Shown in pieces: positions 45,623-56,961 of a stretch of DNA of 64,000 nucleotides. The translations under genes were made by a program, and so were the position numbers. The number at the start of each line of letters is the position of its first letter. Positions within the stretch are counted from its first letter, which is position 1. This DNA comes from Triticum aestivum (lineage: Eukaryota; Streptophyta; Magnoliopsida; Poales; Poaceae). Below the pieces are notes generated by a model. The model saw nothing but the letters and a program-made list of their open reading frames with translations. It had not been told where the DNA came from and did no database searches. The DNA lies in contig NC_057811.1 of NCBI RefSeq assembly GCF_018294505.1, positions 407,919,703 through 407,983,702 of the forward strand. The letters are read 5' to 3'.

Positions 45623-48060
45623 GCGTCCCCAAGCTTAACTCCTACTCGTCCTCGAGTAGGTAAGTGATAAATACATAATTTTTTATGTGGAATGCTGCCT
45701 AACATGTCTTATCATATTCTTTTCTTTATAGCATGGACATTTGGACTTTTATATTGTTCAAAGCAATAGTCTAGTTTTGACATGACAACTTAAATACTCA
45801 AGCATATCAACAAGCAACCATGTCTTTCAAAATATCAACGCTAAAATAAGCTATCCCTAGCCTATCATGCTCAGCCATTGATCCATTCATGAAACACACT
45901 CGCATGTTAGCTACACCCAATACTCAAGTACGATCATATTGCCTCCTAGTTGGTGCTTTTATAAGAGAATATGGAGACTCAAATTCAAAATAAAAATTGC
46001 ATAAAGTAAGAAAGGCCCTTCGCAGAGGGAAGTAGGGATTTGTAGAGGTGCCAGAGCTCAAAGCGAAAATTGAGAGATAAAAACATTTTGGTAGGTGTAT
46101 CCTTCCCACCAACAAAAACGACTTAGAGTTCCCAACACTTTCCATGCTAGATATATCATAGGCGGTTCCCAAACAGAAAATAAAGTTTATTCCTTTTTCA
46201 ACCATACTTTCACTTTCCATGGCTAGCCGTATCCACGGTTGCTCTCCATACCAACACTTTCCGAGGAATTTATTATTTAACAACATAAAGTAAATTCATT
46301 TTCATTTCGGGACTGGGCAACCCTAATACCTTTGCCTTACTCTCGTGCAATGACAAGTGAATAAACACTCATCGTGAGAATAACACATCTAGCATGGAAA
46401 ATATTAGCCACCCCTCACCAGTCCGCGAGCGGTACAAACACACAAAAGAGAAGTTTATTTTGAAAATTAGAGATGGCACATACAAATTTTCTTAGAACGG
46501 CAAAAGAATACCGCATATAGGTAGATATAGTGGACTCATGTGGCAAAACTGGTTTAAAGGTTTTTGGATGCACAAGTAGAAATCATACTTAGTGCAAAAT
46601 GAAGGCTAGCAAAAGATTGAGAAGCGACGAACCAAGAAACGAATAATCTCATAAGCGAGCATTAAGGATAATTAACACCAAATAATGCACCACAAGTAGG
46701 ATATAATTTCATTGCATAATTATTGACTTTCGTGCTTGCATAGGGAATCACAAACCTTAACACCAATATTCTTACTAAAGCATAATTACTCATCAACATA
46801 ACTCACATATCACATCATCATATCTCAAAACTATTACTAAGAATCTAGTTTATTTTGTCGAATGGTCTTCATGAAAGTTTTTATTATATCCTTCTTGGAT
46901 GTCTATCACTTTGGAACTAATTTTCATATGTTGCTTTTGATAAGCACAAACAAGTATAAGTGAAGATCATGAGCATAATTTTTCTTTCTCTCAAAATAAT
47001 TTAAGTGAAGCAAGAGAGAATTTCTTTAAAATTTTACTAACTCTCAAATAAATCTAAGTGAAGCAAGAGAGCATTTGTTCAAAAATACTAAAGCACACCA
47101 TGCTCAAAAATATATAAGTGAAGCACTAGAGCAAATCCATAGCTCATAAAAAATTTAAGTGAAGCATAGAGAGCAATTCTAACTAGTCATGACATAATTT
47201 TGGCTCTCTCAAATAGGTGTGTCCAGCAAGGAATCAAGACATAAAACACAAAATAAAACAAGCAAAGACTCATATCATACAAGACGCTCCAATCAAAACA
47301 CATAGTATATGACGAATAAAAATATAGCTTCGAGTAAAATACCGATGGTCGTTAGAAGAAAGAGGGGATGCCACTCGGGGCATCCCCAAGCTTAGTTGCT
47401 TGCTCACTTTTGGATAATAGCTTGGGATGCCAGGGCATCCCCAAGCTTAGGCTCTTCTTACTCCTTATTCCTTCATCCATCGTAAGATAACCCAAAACTT
47501 GAAAACTTCAATCACACAAAACCTTTGTGAGATCCATTAGTATAAGAAAATAAATTACTACTATAAGTACAGTATGAAACCAATTCATATTTTATTCTTG
47601 CATTATATCTATTGTATTCCAACTTTTCTATGGCAAAAACTCATTAAAGAAAATCATAGAGCCATCAAAACAAGCACACAATGCAAAGAATACAGAATCT
47701 GTCAAAAAAGAACAGTGTGTAGCAATCTGATTTGTTCGAAAACTTCTGGAACTCCAAAAATTCTGAAAAATTAGGACGACCTGGGTAATTTGTATATTAA
47801 TATAATGCAAAAAAATAGGTATTTGATCACGCTCTGGTTAAAAATAAGAATTGTTTTCATGAGCGCAAAAGTTTCTGTTTTCAGCAAGATCAAACAACTA
47901 TCACCCAAGAAGATCCTAAAGGCTTTACTTGGCACAAACACTAATTAAAACACAAAAAACACAATCATAACAGTAGCATAATTGTGTAAACACTCAAGAA
48001 CAGAAAGCAAAAAGCAAAAATAAATTTTATTCATTGGGTTGCCTCCGAACAAGCGCTATA
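45623..48060 (-). other. non-coding internal region of C with motif repeats
   Basis: Begins with polypurine tract complement GCGTCCCCAAGCTT (45623-45636). No credible gene. Motif AAGTGAAG recurs five times at 46953-47165 (near 46958, 47003, 47055, 47116 and 47156), spaced about 40-61 bases. Two polypurine-like copies GGCATCCCCAAGCTT lie at 47379-47393 and 47434-47448. The arrangement mirrors D. Confidence 0.75.
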
Positions 48061-48094
48061 GTTTTACGCCCTTAGCTAGGCATAAAGCAAGGAT

Positions 48095-48901
48095 CTAAGT
48101 TTTGTCATCTTTGTTCAACTCCTCAATCAAACACTTAGAATCCCTTAGAGATTTAACATAGAGATTTTCAATGAAAATACTCCTAGGAACAAATTTAAAG
48201 AATTCATTCTTTCCAAAGGGATCTCTTATAACTTCAACAAAATCCGGGTGGATACTATTCATCTTAAGATCCTCTTTACTAGAAGTTGCACCCTTGCTCT
48301 TAGTAACTTGGGTAGTCTTGCCAATTTTTATGGGAGTTTTTTCAACTTTTTTAGCAGAGGCAAAAGCCGCACTCAAATTACTAAAGGTTTCTTCTAGTTT
48401 ATCAATCCGAGATGGGCTTTCTTGAATTCTTTCATGAATTATGGTTCCCTTTTCTGTTAACAACTTAAAAACTTCCCCCGCTTTTGACCCAATTTTAGTA
48501 GCAAAATTATGCATCTTTTTATCCAAATTTTCAGTATGCTCTTCAGTAAGCATGTTGTTTTCAATAGCATCTAATCTTTCCATGGCATGCTCAAGAGTCA
48601 ATGTTGTTTCATTAATCATAAGAGGTGGTGAACCTACTAAATTTCCCATAGCATTAAAAGCATCAAGAGAGGGACACATCAAGAAATTTCCACCAGTCAT
48701 CGTATCAAGGACGAATCTATACCAAGTGGTGATGCCCACATAAAAACAACAAAGAAGAACGACGGTAGGTTGCTTTCAAATAGATCTATTATGAGCATTG
48801 CAAATTCTGTAGCAAGCATCTTTTAAATTTTCTCCTCCCCTTTGTTTAAAGTTGAGAACTTCGTCCTCGGGAGTGCAAGCAATAGAGGAAGGACTATCCA
48901 T
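48095..48901 (-). pseudogene. gag-like remnant of C
   Basis: The frame begins MDSPSSIACTPEDEVLNFKQRGGENLKDACYRICNAHN about 190 bases after the primer site, stops near 48776, then resumes in another frame as MGITTWYRFVLDTMTGGNFLMCPSLDAFNAMGNLVG, continuing 214 codons. The second part includes likely coiled coil (LEHAMERLDAIENNMLTEEH..LDKKMHNFATKIG) and a Lys-rich linker. A frame break or stop lies between about 48740 and 48780. Position and the LKDACYRICNAHN segment suggest a partial Athila-type gag, but the capsid hallmark is missing. No protease or RT follows. Confidence 0.5.
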
Positions 48902-49093
48902 GATGGTAATAAAAGCAAACAAGATTCCACTCAAAACAGATCCGGCAAGGAAACGGCGAACAAAAAGGAGGGGCGAATAAAACGGCAAATTTTTTTGAAG
49001 TGGGGGAGAGGAAAACGAGAGGCAAATGGCAAATAAAGTAAATTGCGAGGAGACGAGATTTGTGATTAGGAACTTGGTATATGTTGAAGATCC

Positions 49094-49111
49094 TCCCTGG
49101 CAACGGCGCCA
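49094..49111 (-). other. primer-binding site of C (tRNA-Asp type)
   Basis: Complement of TGGCGCCGTTGCCAGGGA, eleven bases from the LTR. Confidence 0.8.
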
Positions 49112-49122
49112 GAAATTCCTTT

Positions 49123-50711
49123 TGATGCGGCTCGAAGCTACGTTGGTATTTCCCCAAAGAGGAAGGGATGATGCAGCACATCAGCGGTAGGTATTTCCCT
49201 CAGATATGAAACCAAGGTTATCGAACCAGTAGGAGAATCAACCAACACGACGTAAACAGCCCCTGCACACAGATAACAAATCCTCGCAACCAGACGTGTT
49301 AAAGGGGTTGTCACTCCCTTTTGGGTAACGGCGCCTCAAGATAGGCAAACGGACGTGAAATAAATTGTAGTAGATTGATAGATCGAACGCCAAATAAAAT
49401 AAATAAGAATAAAATGTAGCAAGGTATTTTTTTATTTTCAGTTTAATAGATCTGAAAATAAAAGGCAAATAAAATAGATCGCGAAGGCAAATAATATGAG
49501 AAAGAGACCTGGGGGCCGTAGGTTTCATGAGTGGCTTCTCTCGAGAAAAATAGCAAACGGTGGGTAAACAAATTACTGTTGAGCAATTGATAGAACTTGA
49601 AATAATCATGACGATATCCAGGCAATGATCATTATATAGGCATCACGTTCAAGATTAGTAGACCGACTCCTGCCTGCATCTACTACTATTACTCCACACA
49701 TCGACCGCTATCCAGCATGCATCTAGTGTATTAAGTTCATGGAGAAACGGAGTAATACAATAAGAACGATGACATGATGTAGACAAGATCTATCTATGTA
49801 GAGATAGACCCCAATCGTTTTGTCCCTAGTAGAAACGATACATACGTGTTGGTTTCCCTTTTGTCACTGGGATCAAGCACCGTAAGATCGAACCCACTAC
49901 AAAGCACCTCTTCCCATTGCAAGATAAATAGATCAAGTTGGCCAAACAAAACCCAAACATCAAAGAAGAAATACGAGGCTATAAGAAATCACGCATAAAA
50001 GAGATCAAAGAAACTCAAATACTTTCATGGATATAAAAAGATAGATCTGATCATAAACTCAAAGTTCATCCGATCCCAACAAACACACCACAAAAAGAGT
50101 TACATCATATGGATCTCCAAGAGACCATTGTATTGAGAATTCAGCGAGAGAGAGGAAGCCATCTAGCTACTAACTACGGACTCGAAGGTCTATAAAGAAC
50201 TACTCATGCATCATCGGAGAGGCACCAATGGAGGTGGTGAACCCCATCCGTGATGGTGTCTAGATTGGATCTGGTGGTTCTGGACTCTGCGGCGGCTGGA
50301 ATTGATTTTCGTCGACTCCCCTAGGGTTTCTGGAATATTGGGGTATTTATAGAGCAAAGAGGTGGTAAGGTGGCACCCGAGATGGGCACAACCCACCAGG
50401 GCGCGCCTGGGCCTCCTGGCGCGCCCTGGTGGGTTGTGCTCTCCTCGGAGCACCCCCCACGCGCAGCTGTGGCCCATAAGGTGTCTTCTGGTCCATAAAA
50501 AATCTCCGTAAAGTTTCGTTGCATTTGGACTCCTTTTGGTATTGATTTCCTGCGATGTAAAAAACATGCAGAAAACAACAACTGTCACTTGGCACTATGT
50601 CAATAGGTTAGTACCAAAAAATGACATAAAATGACTATAAAATGATTATAAAACATCCAAGATTGATAATATAACACTATAAAAAATTATAGATACATTG
50701 GAGACGTATCA
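49123..50711 (-). repeat. 5' LTR of C (1,589 bp)
   Basis: TGATGCGGCTCGAAGC to CATTGGAGACGTATCA. The U3 half matches 45016-45622 closely. The U5 half (49123 to about 49830) differs from that of the left LTR. It is followed by GCAAA of element E. Confidence 0.9.
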
Positions 50712-51599
50712 GCAAACACACCGCAAAAGAGTATTACATCGAATAGATCTCTAAGAACATCGAGGAGAACATGGTATTGAGAATCAAAGAGAGAGAAGAG
50801 GCCATCCACCTACTAGCTATGGACCCGTAGTTCTTGGTAAACTACTCACGCTTCATCGGAAGGGCAATATAATTGATGTAGAAGCCCTCCGTGATCGAAT
50901 CCCCCTCCGCAGGGTGCCAGAAATGGTCCCTAGATGGGATCTCACGGGTACAGAAGGTTGCGGCGGTGGAAAAGTGTTTTCGTGGATGCCTCTGTTGGTT
51001 TGGGGATATATGGAAATATATAGGCACAAGAATTAGGTCAAGGAGTGCACGAGGGGCCCACAAGGGTGGGGGGCGCGCCCTCCGTCCTTGTGGCCGCCTC
51101 ATGGCTCCTCCGACGTCATCTCCATGTCTCCTGGTTGTCTTCTGGTCCAAGAAAAATCATCGCGAAGGTTTTATTCTGTTTGGACTCCGCTTGGTATTCC
51201 TTTTTTGCGAAACTCAAAAACAGGGAAAAAACAGGAACTGGCATTGGGCTCTAGGTTAATAGGTTAGTCCCAAAAATAATATAAAATAGCATATTAATGC
51301 ATATAAAACATCCGAAACAGATAATATAATAGCATGGAACAATGAAAAATTATAGATACGTTGGAGACATATCAAGCATCCCAAGCTTAATTCCTGCTCG
51401 TTCTCGAGTAGGTAAATGATAAAAATAGAATTTTTGATGTGAAATGCTACCTAACATATTTATCCATGTAATTCCCTTTATTGTGGCATGAATGTTCAGA
51501 TCCGAATGATTCAAAACAAAAGTTTAATATTGACATAAAAACGACAATACTTCAAGCATACTAACAAGGCAATTATGTCTTCTCAAGCATACTAACAAG
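50712..51599 (-). repeat. U3 half of E's LTR and a stub of internal DNA
   Basis: Bases 50712-51374 match 27604-28269 of solo LTR B in order (GCAAACACACCGCAAAAGAG, then CGGAAGGGCAATAT.., to ..GACATATCA). The terminal GACGTATCA has mutated to GACATATCA. Polypurine complement AGCATCCCAAGCTT is at 51375-51388. The internal stub ends in duplicated words near 51599. Confidence 0.75.
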
Positions 51600-51693
51600 T
51601 ACAAACTAGGTATTTGGAAAAGGTAGTGATGCCTGTTAAATTAGATAGATCAGCAGCCACAGAAAACACATGCCTGTTAAATTAGATAGATCA
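51552..51693. repeat. E/copia junction with two short direct duplications
   Basis: TCAAGCATACTAACAAG occurs at 51552-51568 and 51583-51599; a second 24-base word beginning ATGCCTGTTAAATTAG occurs at 51629-51652 and 51670-51693. Both pairs are perfect. Related elements lack the second copy of the first word. The stretch joins the truncated end of E to the truncated copia. Confidence 0.85.
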
Positions 51694-51878
51694 TACCTTA
51701 GTACTCTTTGGGTGTTAATCACATAGCGATGTGAACTAGATTACTGACTCTAGTAAACCCTTTGGGTGTTGGTCACATATCGATGTGAACTATGGGTGTT
51801 AACCACATAAAGATGTGATTGATGTTAAATCACATGGCGATGTGAACTAGATTATTGACTCTAGTGCAAGTGGGAGCC

Positions 51879-53589
51879 TGAAGGAAATATGCCCTAGAGG
51901 CAATTATAAAGTTATTATTTATTTCCTTATATCATGATAAATGTTTATTATTCATGCTAGAATTGTATTAACTGGAAACATAATACATGTGTGAATACAT
52001 AGACAAACAGAGTGTCACTAGTAAGCCTCTACTTGACTAGCTCGTTGATCAAAGATGGTTATGTTTCCTAGCCACAGACATGAGTTGTCATTTGATTAAC
52101 GGGATCACATCATTAGGAGAATGATGTGATTGACTTGACCCATTCCATTAGCTTAGCACTCGATCGTTTAGTATGTTGCTATTGCTTTCTTCATGACTTA
52201 TACATGTTCCTATGACTATGAGATTATGCAACTCCCGTTTACCGGAGGAACACTTTGTGTGCTACCAAACGTCACAACGTAACTGGGTGATTATAAAGGT
52301 GCTCTACAGGTGTCTCCAAAGGTACTTGTTGGGTTGGCGTATTTCGAGATTAGGATTTGTCACTCCGATTGTCGGAGAGGTATCTCTGGGCCCACTCGGT
52401 AATGCACATCACTATAAGCCTTGCAAGCATTGCAACTAATGAGTTAGTTGCGGGATGATGTATTACGGAACGAGTAAAGAGACTTTCCGGTAATGAGATT
52501 GAACTAGATATTGAGATACCGACGATCGAATCTCGGGCAAGTAACATACCGATGACAAAGGGAACAACGTATGTTGTTATGCGGTCTGACCGATAAAGAT
52601 CTTCGTAGAATATGTAGGAGCCAATATGGGCATCCAGGTCCCGCTATTGGTTATTGACCGGAGAGGTGTCTCGGTCATGTCTACATAGTTCTCGAACCCG
52701 TAGGGTCCGCACGCTTAACGTTCGTTGACGATATAGTACTATGAGTTATGTATGTTGGTGACCGGATGTTGTTCGGAGTTTTGGATGAGATCACGGATAT
52801 GTCGAGGAACTCCGGAATGGTCCGGAAGTAAAGATTGATATGTGGATAGTAGTGTTTGATCTCCGGAAAGGTTCCGGAATCCATCGGAAGGGGTTCCGGA
52901 TGTTTCCCGAAATGTTTGGGCACAAGAACACTTTATCTGGGCCAAAGGGGAAAGCCCACGAGGTTTTTGGAAAGCGCAAAAGGAAGTTTTGCGGAGTCCA
53001 GGGGCCAGACGCCAGGGTCCCTGGCGTCTGGGTCCAGACGCCGGGAACCCTGGCGTCTGGCCCTGGAGTCCGAGAAGGACTCTTGCCTTTCGAGTGAAAC
53101 CGACTTTGTGGAGGCTTTTACTGCAAGTTTCAACCCCAAGGCTCAACATATAAATAGAGGGGTAGGGCTAGCACCCAAGACACATCAAGAAACACCAAGC
53201 CGTGTGCCGACAACCCCGTCCCCTCTAGTTTATCCTCCGTCATAGTTTTCGTAGTGCTTAGGCGAAGCCCTGCGGAGATTGTTCTTCACCAACACCGTCA
53301 CCACGCCGTCGTGCTGCCGGAACTCATCTACTACTTCGCCCCTCTTGCTGGATCGAGAAGGCGAGGACGTCATCGAGGTGAATGTGTGCAGAACTCGGAG
53401 GTGCCGTGCGTTCGGTACTTGGATCGGTCGGATCATGAAGACGTACGACTACATCAACCGCGTTGATAAAACGCTTCCGCTTACGGTCTACGAGGGTGCG
53501 TAGACAACACTCTCCCCTCTCGTTGCTATGCATCACCATGATCTTGCGTGTGCGTAGGAATTTTTTTGAAATTACTACGTTCCCCAACA
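51879..53589 (+). repeat. upstream LTR of the copia element (1,711 bp)
   Basis: Contains a TATA-like CATATAAATAG at 53147-53157 followed by CCCAAGACACATCAAG. Near 53010 there is a paired GCCAGACGCCAGGGTCC / CCTGGCGTCTGG inverted repeat. Several overlapping open frames within it are not genes. Confidence 0.93.
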
Positions 53590-53606
53590 GTGGCATCCGA
53601 ACCAGG
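53590..53606 (+). other. primer-binding site of the copia element (diverged)
   Basis: GTGGCATCCGAACCAGG directly follows the LTR. Copia elements of the BARE type use initiator tRNA-Met with TGGTATCAGAGC; this sequence is a diverged version. Confidence 0.55.
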
Positions 53607-54875
53607 TTTTATGCGTTGATGTTATATGCACGAGTAGAACACAAGTGAGTTGTGGGTGATATAAGTCATACTGCTTACCAGCATGTCATACTTTGGTTCG
53701 GCGGTATTGTTGGATGAAGCGGCCCGGACCGACATTACGCGTACGCTTACGCGAGACTGGTTCTTCCGACGTGCTTTGCACAGAGGTGGCTGGCGGGTGT
53801 CAGTTTCTCCAACTTTAGTTGAACCGAGTGTGGCTATGCCCGGTCCTTGCGAAGGTTAAAACAACACCAAATTGACAAACTATCGTTGTGGTTTTGATGC
53901 GTAGATGAGAATGGTTCTTGCTAAGCCCGTAGCAGCCACGTAAAACTTGCAACAACAAATTAGAGGACGTCTAACTTGTTTTTGTAGGGCATGTTGTGAT
54001 GTGATATGGTCAAGACATGATGCTAAAATTTATTGTATGAGATGATCATGTTTTGTAACCGAGTTATCGGCAACTGGGAGGAGCCATATGGTTGTCGCTT
54101 TATTGTATGCAATGCAATTGCCCTGTAATTGCTTTACTTTATCACTAAGCGGTAGCGATAGTCGTAGAAGCAATAATTGGCGAGATGACAATGATACTAC
54201 AATGAAGATCAAGGTGTCGCGCCGGTGATGATGGTGATCATGACGGTGCTTCGGAGATGGAGATCACAAGCACAAGATGATGATGGCCATATCATATCAC
54301 TTATATTGATTGCATGTGATGTTTATCTTTTATGTATCTTATCTTGCTTTGATTTATGGTAGGATTATAAGATGATCCCTCACTAAATTATCAAAGTATA
54401 AGTGTTCTCCCTGAGTATGCACCGTTGCGAAAGTTCTTCGTGCTGAGACACCACGTGATGATCGGGTGTGATAGGCTCTACGTTCAAATACAACGGGTGC
54501 AAAACAGTTGCACACGCGGAATACTCAGGTTAAGCTTGACGAGCCTAGCATATAACAGATATGGCCTCGGAACACGGAGACCGAAAGGTCGAGCGTGAAT
54601 CATATAGTAGATATGATCAACATAGTGATGTTCACCGTTGAAACTACTCCGTCTCACGTGATGATCGGACATGGTTTAGTTGATATGGATCACGTGATCA
54701 CTTAGAGGATTAGAGGGATGTCTATCTAAGTGGGAGTTCTTAAGTAATATGATTAATTGAACTTAAATTTATCATGAACTTAGTCCTGATAGTATTTTGC
54801 AAATTATGTTGTAGATCAATAGCTCGCGTTGTTGCTTCCCTGTGTTTATTTTTGATATGTTCCTAGAGAAAAATT

Positions 54876-55640
54876 ATGTTGAAAGATGTTAGTAGCAATG
54901 ATGCGGATTGGATCCGTGATCTGAGGATTATCCTCATTGCTGCACAGAAGAATTATGTCCTTGATGCACCGCTAGGTGACAGACCTATTGCAGGAGCAGA
55001 TGCAGACGTTATGAACATTTGGCTAGCTCAATATGATGACTACTTGATAGTTTAGTGCACCACGCTTAACGGCTTAGAATCGGGACTTCAAAGGCGTTTT
55101 GAACGTCATGGACCATATGAGATGTTCCAGGAGTTGAAGTTAATATTTCAAGCAAATACCCGAGTTGAGAGATATGAAGTCTCCAACAAGTTCTACAGCT
55201 AAAAGATGGAGGAGAATAGCTCAAGCAGTAAGCATGTGCTCAGATTGTCTGGGTACTACAATCGCTTGAATCAAGTGGGAGTTGATCTTCCAGATAAGAT
55301 AGTGATTGGCAGAATTCTCTAGTCACCATCACCAAGTTAGTAGAACTTCGTGATGAACTGTAATATGCAAGGGATAACGGAAACAATTCCCAAGCTCTTC
55401 GTGATGCTGAAATCGACGAAGGTAGAAATCAAGAAAAACATCAAGTGTTGATGGTTGACGAGACCACTAGTTTCAAGAAAACAGCAAAGGGAAGAAGGGG
55501 AACTTCAAGAAGAACGACAAGCAAGTTGCTGCTCAAGTGAAGAAGCCTGAGACTAAGTGCTTCTACTGCAAAGGGACTGGTCACTGGAAGCGGAACTGCC
55601 TCAAGTATTTGGCGGATAAGAAGGATGGCAAAGTGAACAA
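54876..55640 (+). pseudogene. gag of the copia element
   Basis: Starts MLKDVSSNDADWIRDLRIILIAAQKNYVLDAPLGD. Stops interrupt it (for example 55053, 55200 and 55320). The C-terminal zinc knuckle survives in frame at 55555-55600: CFYCKGTGHWKRNC, the CX2CX4HX4C nucleic-acid-binding motif. Earlier segments match the UBN2-type gag of plant copia elements by layout (RRFERHGPYEMFQELK). Confidence 0.85.
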
Positions 55641-56900
55641 AGGTATATTTGATATACAGATTATTGATGTGTATTTTACTAGTGTTCGTAGCAACCCCTC
55701 GGTATTTGATACTGGTTCAGTTACTAAGAGTAGTAACTCGAAACAGGAGTTGCAGAATGAACAGAGACTAGTTAAGGGTGAAGTGACGATGTGTGTTGGA
55801 AGTGGTTCCAAGAGTGATATGATCATCATCGCATGCTCCCTACACTTTCGGGATTAGTGTTGAACCTAAATAAGTGTTATTTGGTGTTTGCGTTGAGCAT
55901 GAATATGATTTGATCATGTTTATTGCAATACGGTTATTCATTTACGTTAGAGAATAATTGTTGTTCTATTTACATGAATAAAACCTTCTATGGTCATACA
56001 CCCAATGAAAATGGTTTGTTGGATCTCGATCGTAGTGATACACATATTCGTAATATTGAAGCCAAAAGATGCAAAGTTAATAATGATAGTGCAACTTATT
56101 TGTGGCACTGCCGTTTAGGTCATATTGGTGTAAAGCGCATGAAGAAACTCCATGCTGATGGGCTTTTGGAATCACTTGATTATGAATCACTTGATGCTTG
56201 CGAACCATGCCTTATGGGCAAGATGACTAAGACTCCATTCTCCGGAACAATGGAGTGAGCAACTGACTTATTGGAAATAATACATACTGATGTATGCGAT
56301 CCGATGAGTGTTGAGGCTCGCGGCGGGTATCGTTATTTTCTGACCTTCACAGATGATTTGAGCAGATATGGGTATATCTACTTGATGAAACATAAGTCTG
56401 AAACATTTGAAAAGTTCAAAGAATTTCAGAGTGAAGTGGAAAATCATCGTGACAAGAAAATAAGGTTTCTACGATCTGATCGCGGAGACAAATATTTGAG
56501 TTACGAGTTTGGTCTTCAATTAAAACAATGTCGAATAGTTTCACAAATTCGTGCCACCTGGAACACCACAACATAATGGTGTGTCCGAACGTCATAACCG
56601 TACTTTATTGGATATAGTGCAATCTATGATGTTTCTTACCGATTTACCACTATAGTTTTGGGGTTATGCATTAGAGACAACTGCATTCACGTAAAAAAGG
56701 GGCACCATCTAAATCCGTTTGAGACGACACCGTATGAACTGTGGTTTGGCAAGAAACAAAAGTTGTCGTTTCTTAAAGTTTGGGGTTGCGATGCTTATAT
56801 GATTAAGTTTCATCCTGATAAAGCTCAAACCCAAATCGGAAAAATGTGTCTTCATAGGATACCCAAAGGAGACTTTTGAGTACACCTATCACAGATCCGA
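55641..56900 (+). pseudogene. protease and integrase remnants of the copia element
   Basis: FDTGSV at about 55708 is the protease active-site triplet region. A stop near 55856 follows. The gag-pre-integrase domain (55923-56258) has WHCRLGHIGVKRMKKL and CEPCLMGKMTKTPF, the HHCC zinc residues. The integrase core reads IIHTDVCDPM and FLRSDRGDKYLS (D and D), then shifts frame near 56555, with the E region (NGVSERHNRTLLD) in another frame, and has a stop at 56654. The continuation TPYELWFGKKQKLSFLKVWGCDAY is normal for copia. Confidence 0.88.
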
Positions 56901-56961
56901 AGGCAAGACATTCGTTGCTAAGAATGGATCCTTTCTAGAGAAGGAGTTTCTCTCGAAAGAA

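Larger units (their letters stand above)
25345..50711 (-). mobile_element. Gypsy element C, non-autonomous, interrupted by A
   Basis: Right (5') LTR 49123-50711; primer site complement at 49094-49111; internal region 45623-49122; left (3') LTR represented by about 25345-25620 and 45016-45622, separated by element A. U3 halves of the two LTRs are nearly identical, but the left copy lacks the U5 half found at 49123-49830 and has an E/B-type U5 instead. On the right, C abuts E sequence that resumes with GCAAACACACCGC. The internal region is about 3.5 kb with only a broken gag-like gene, so C could not have transposed alone. Confidence 0.7.
24900..51599 (-). mobile_element. Gypsy element E, split and truncated host of the minus-strand stack
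   Basis: Only pieces remain. The left piece, 24900 to about 25345 (TGCTACTTCTTGAGC..), matches the U5 end of solo LTR B. The right piece, 50712-51374, matches the U3 half of the same LTR type (compare 27604-28269), followed by the polypurine tract complement at 51375 and about 220 bases of internal DNA. The missing middle was replaced when C entered at GCAAACACACC and, I infer, when E and C LTRs recombined on the left. Internal DNA stops at the filler-rich junction near 51600. Confidence 0.6.

Noticed and set aside
52739..53245. Open frames of 85-136 codons repeated at 59536-60042
   Set aside because: They lie in the two LTRs of the copia element on both strands and have no domain; duplication is explained by the LTR pair.
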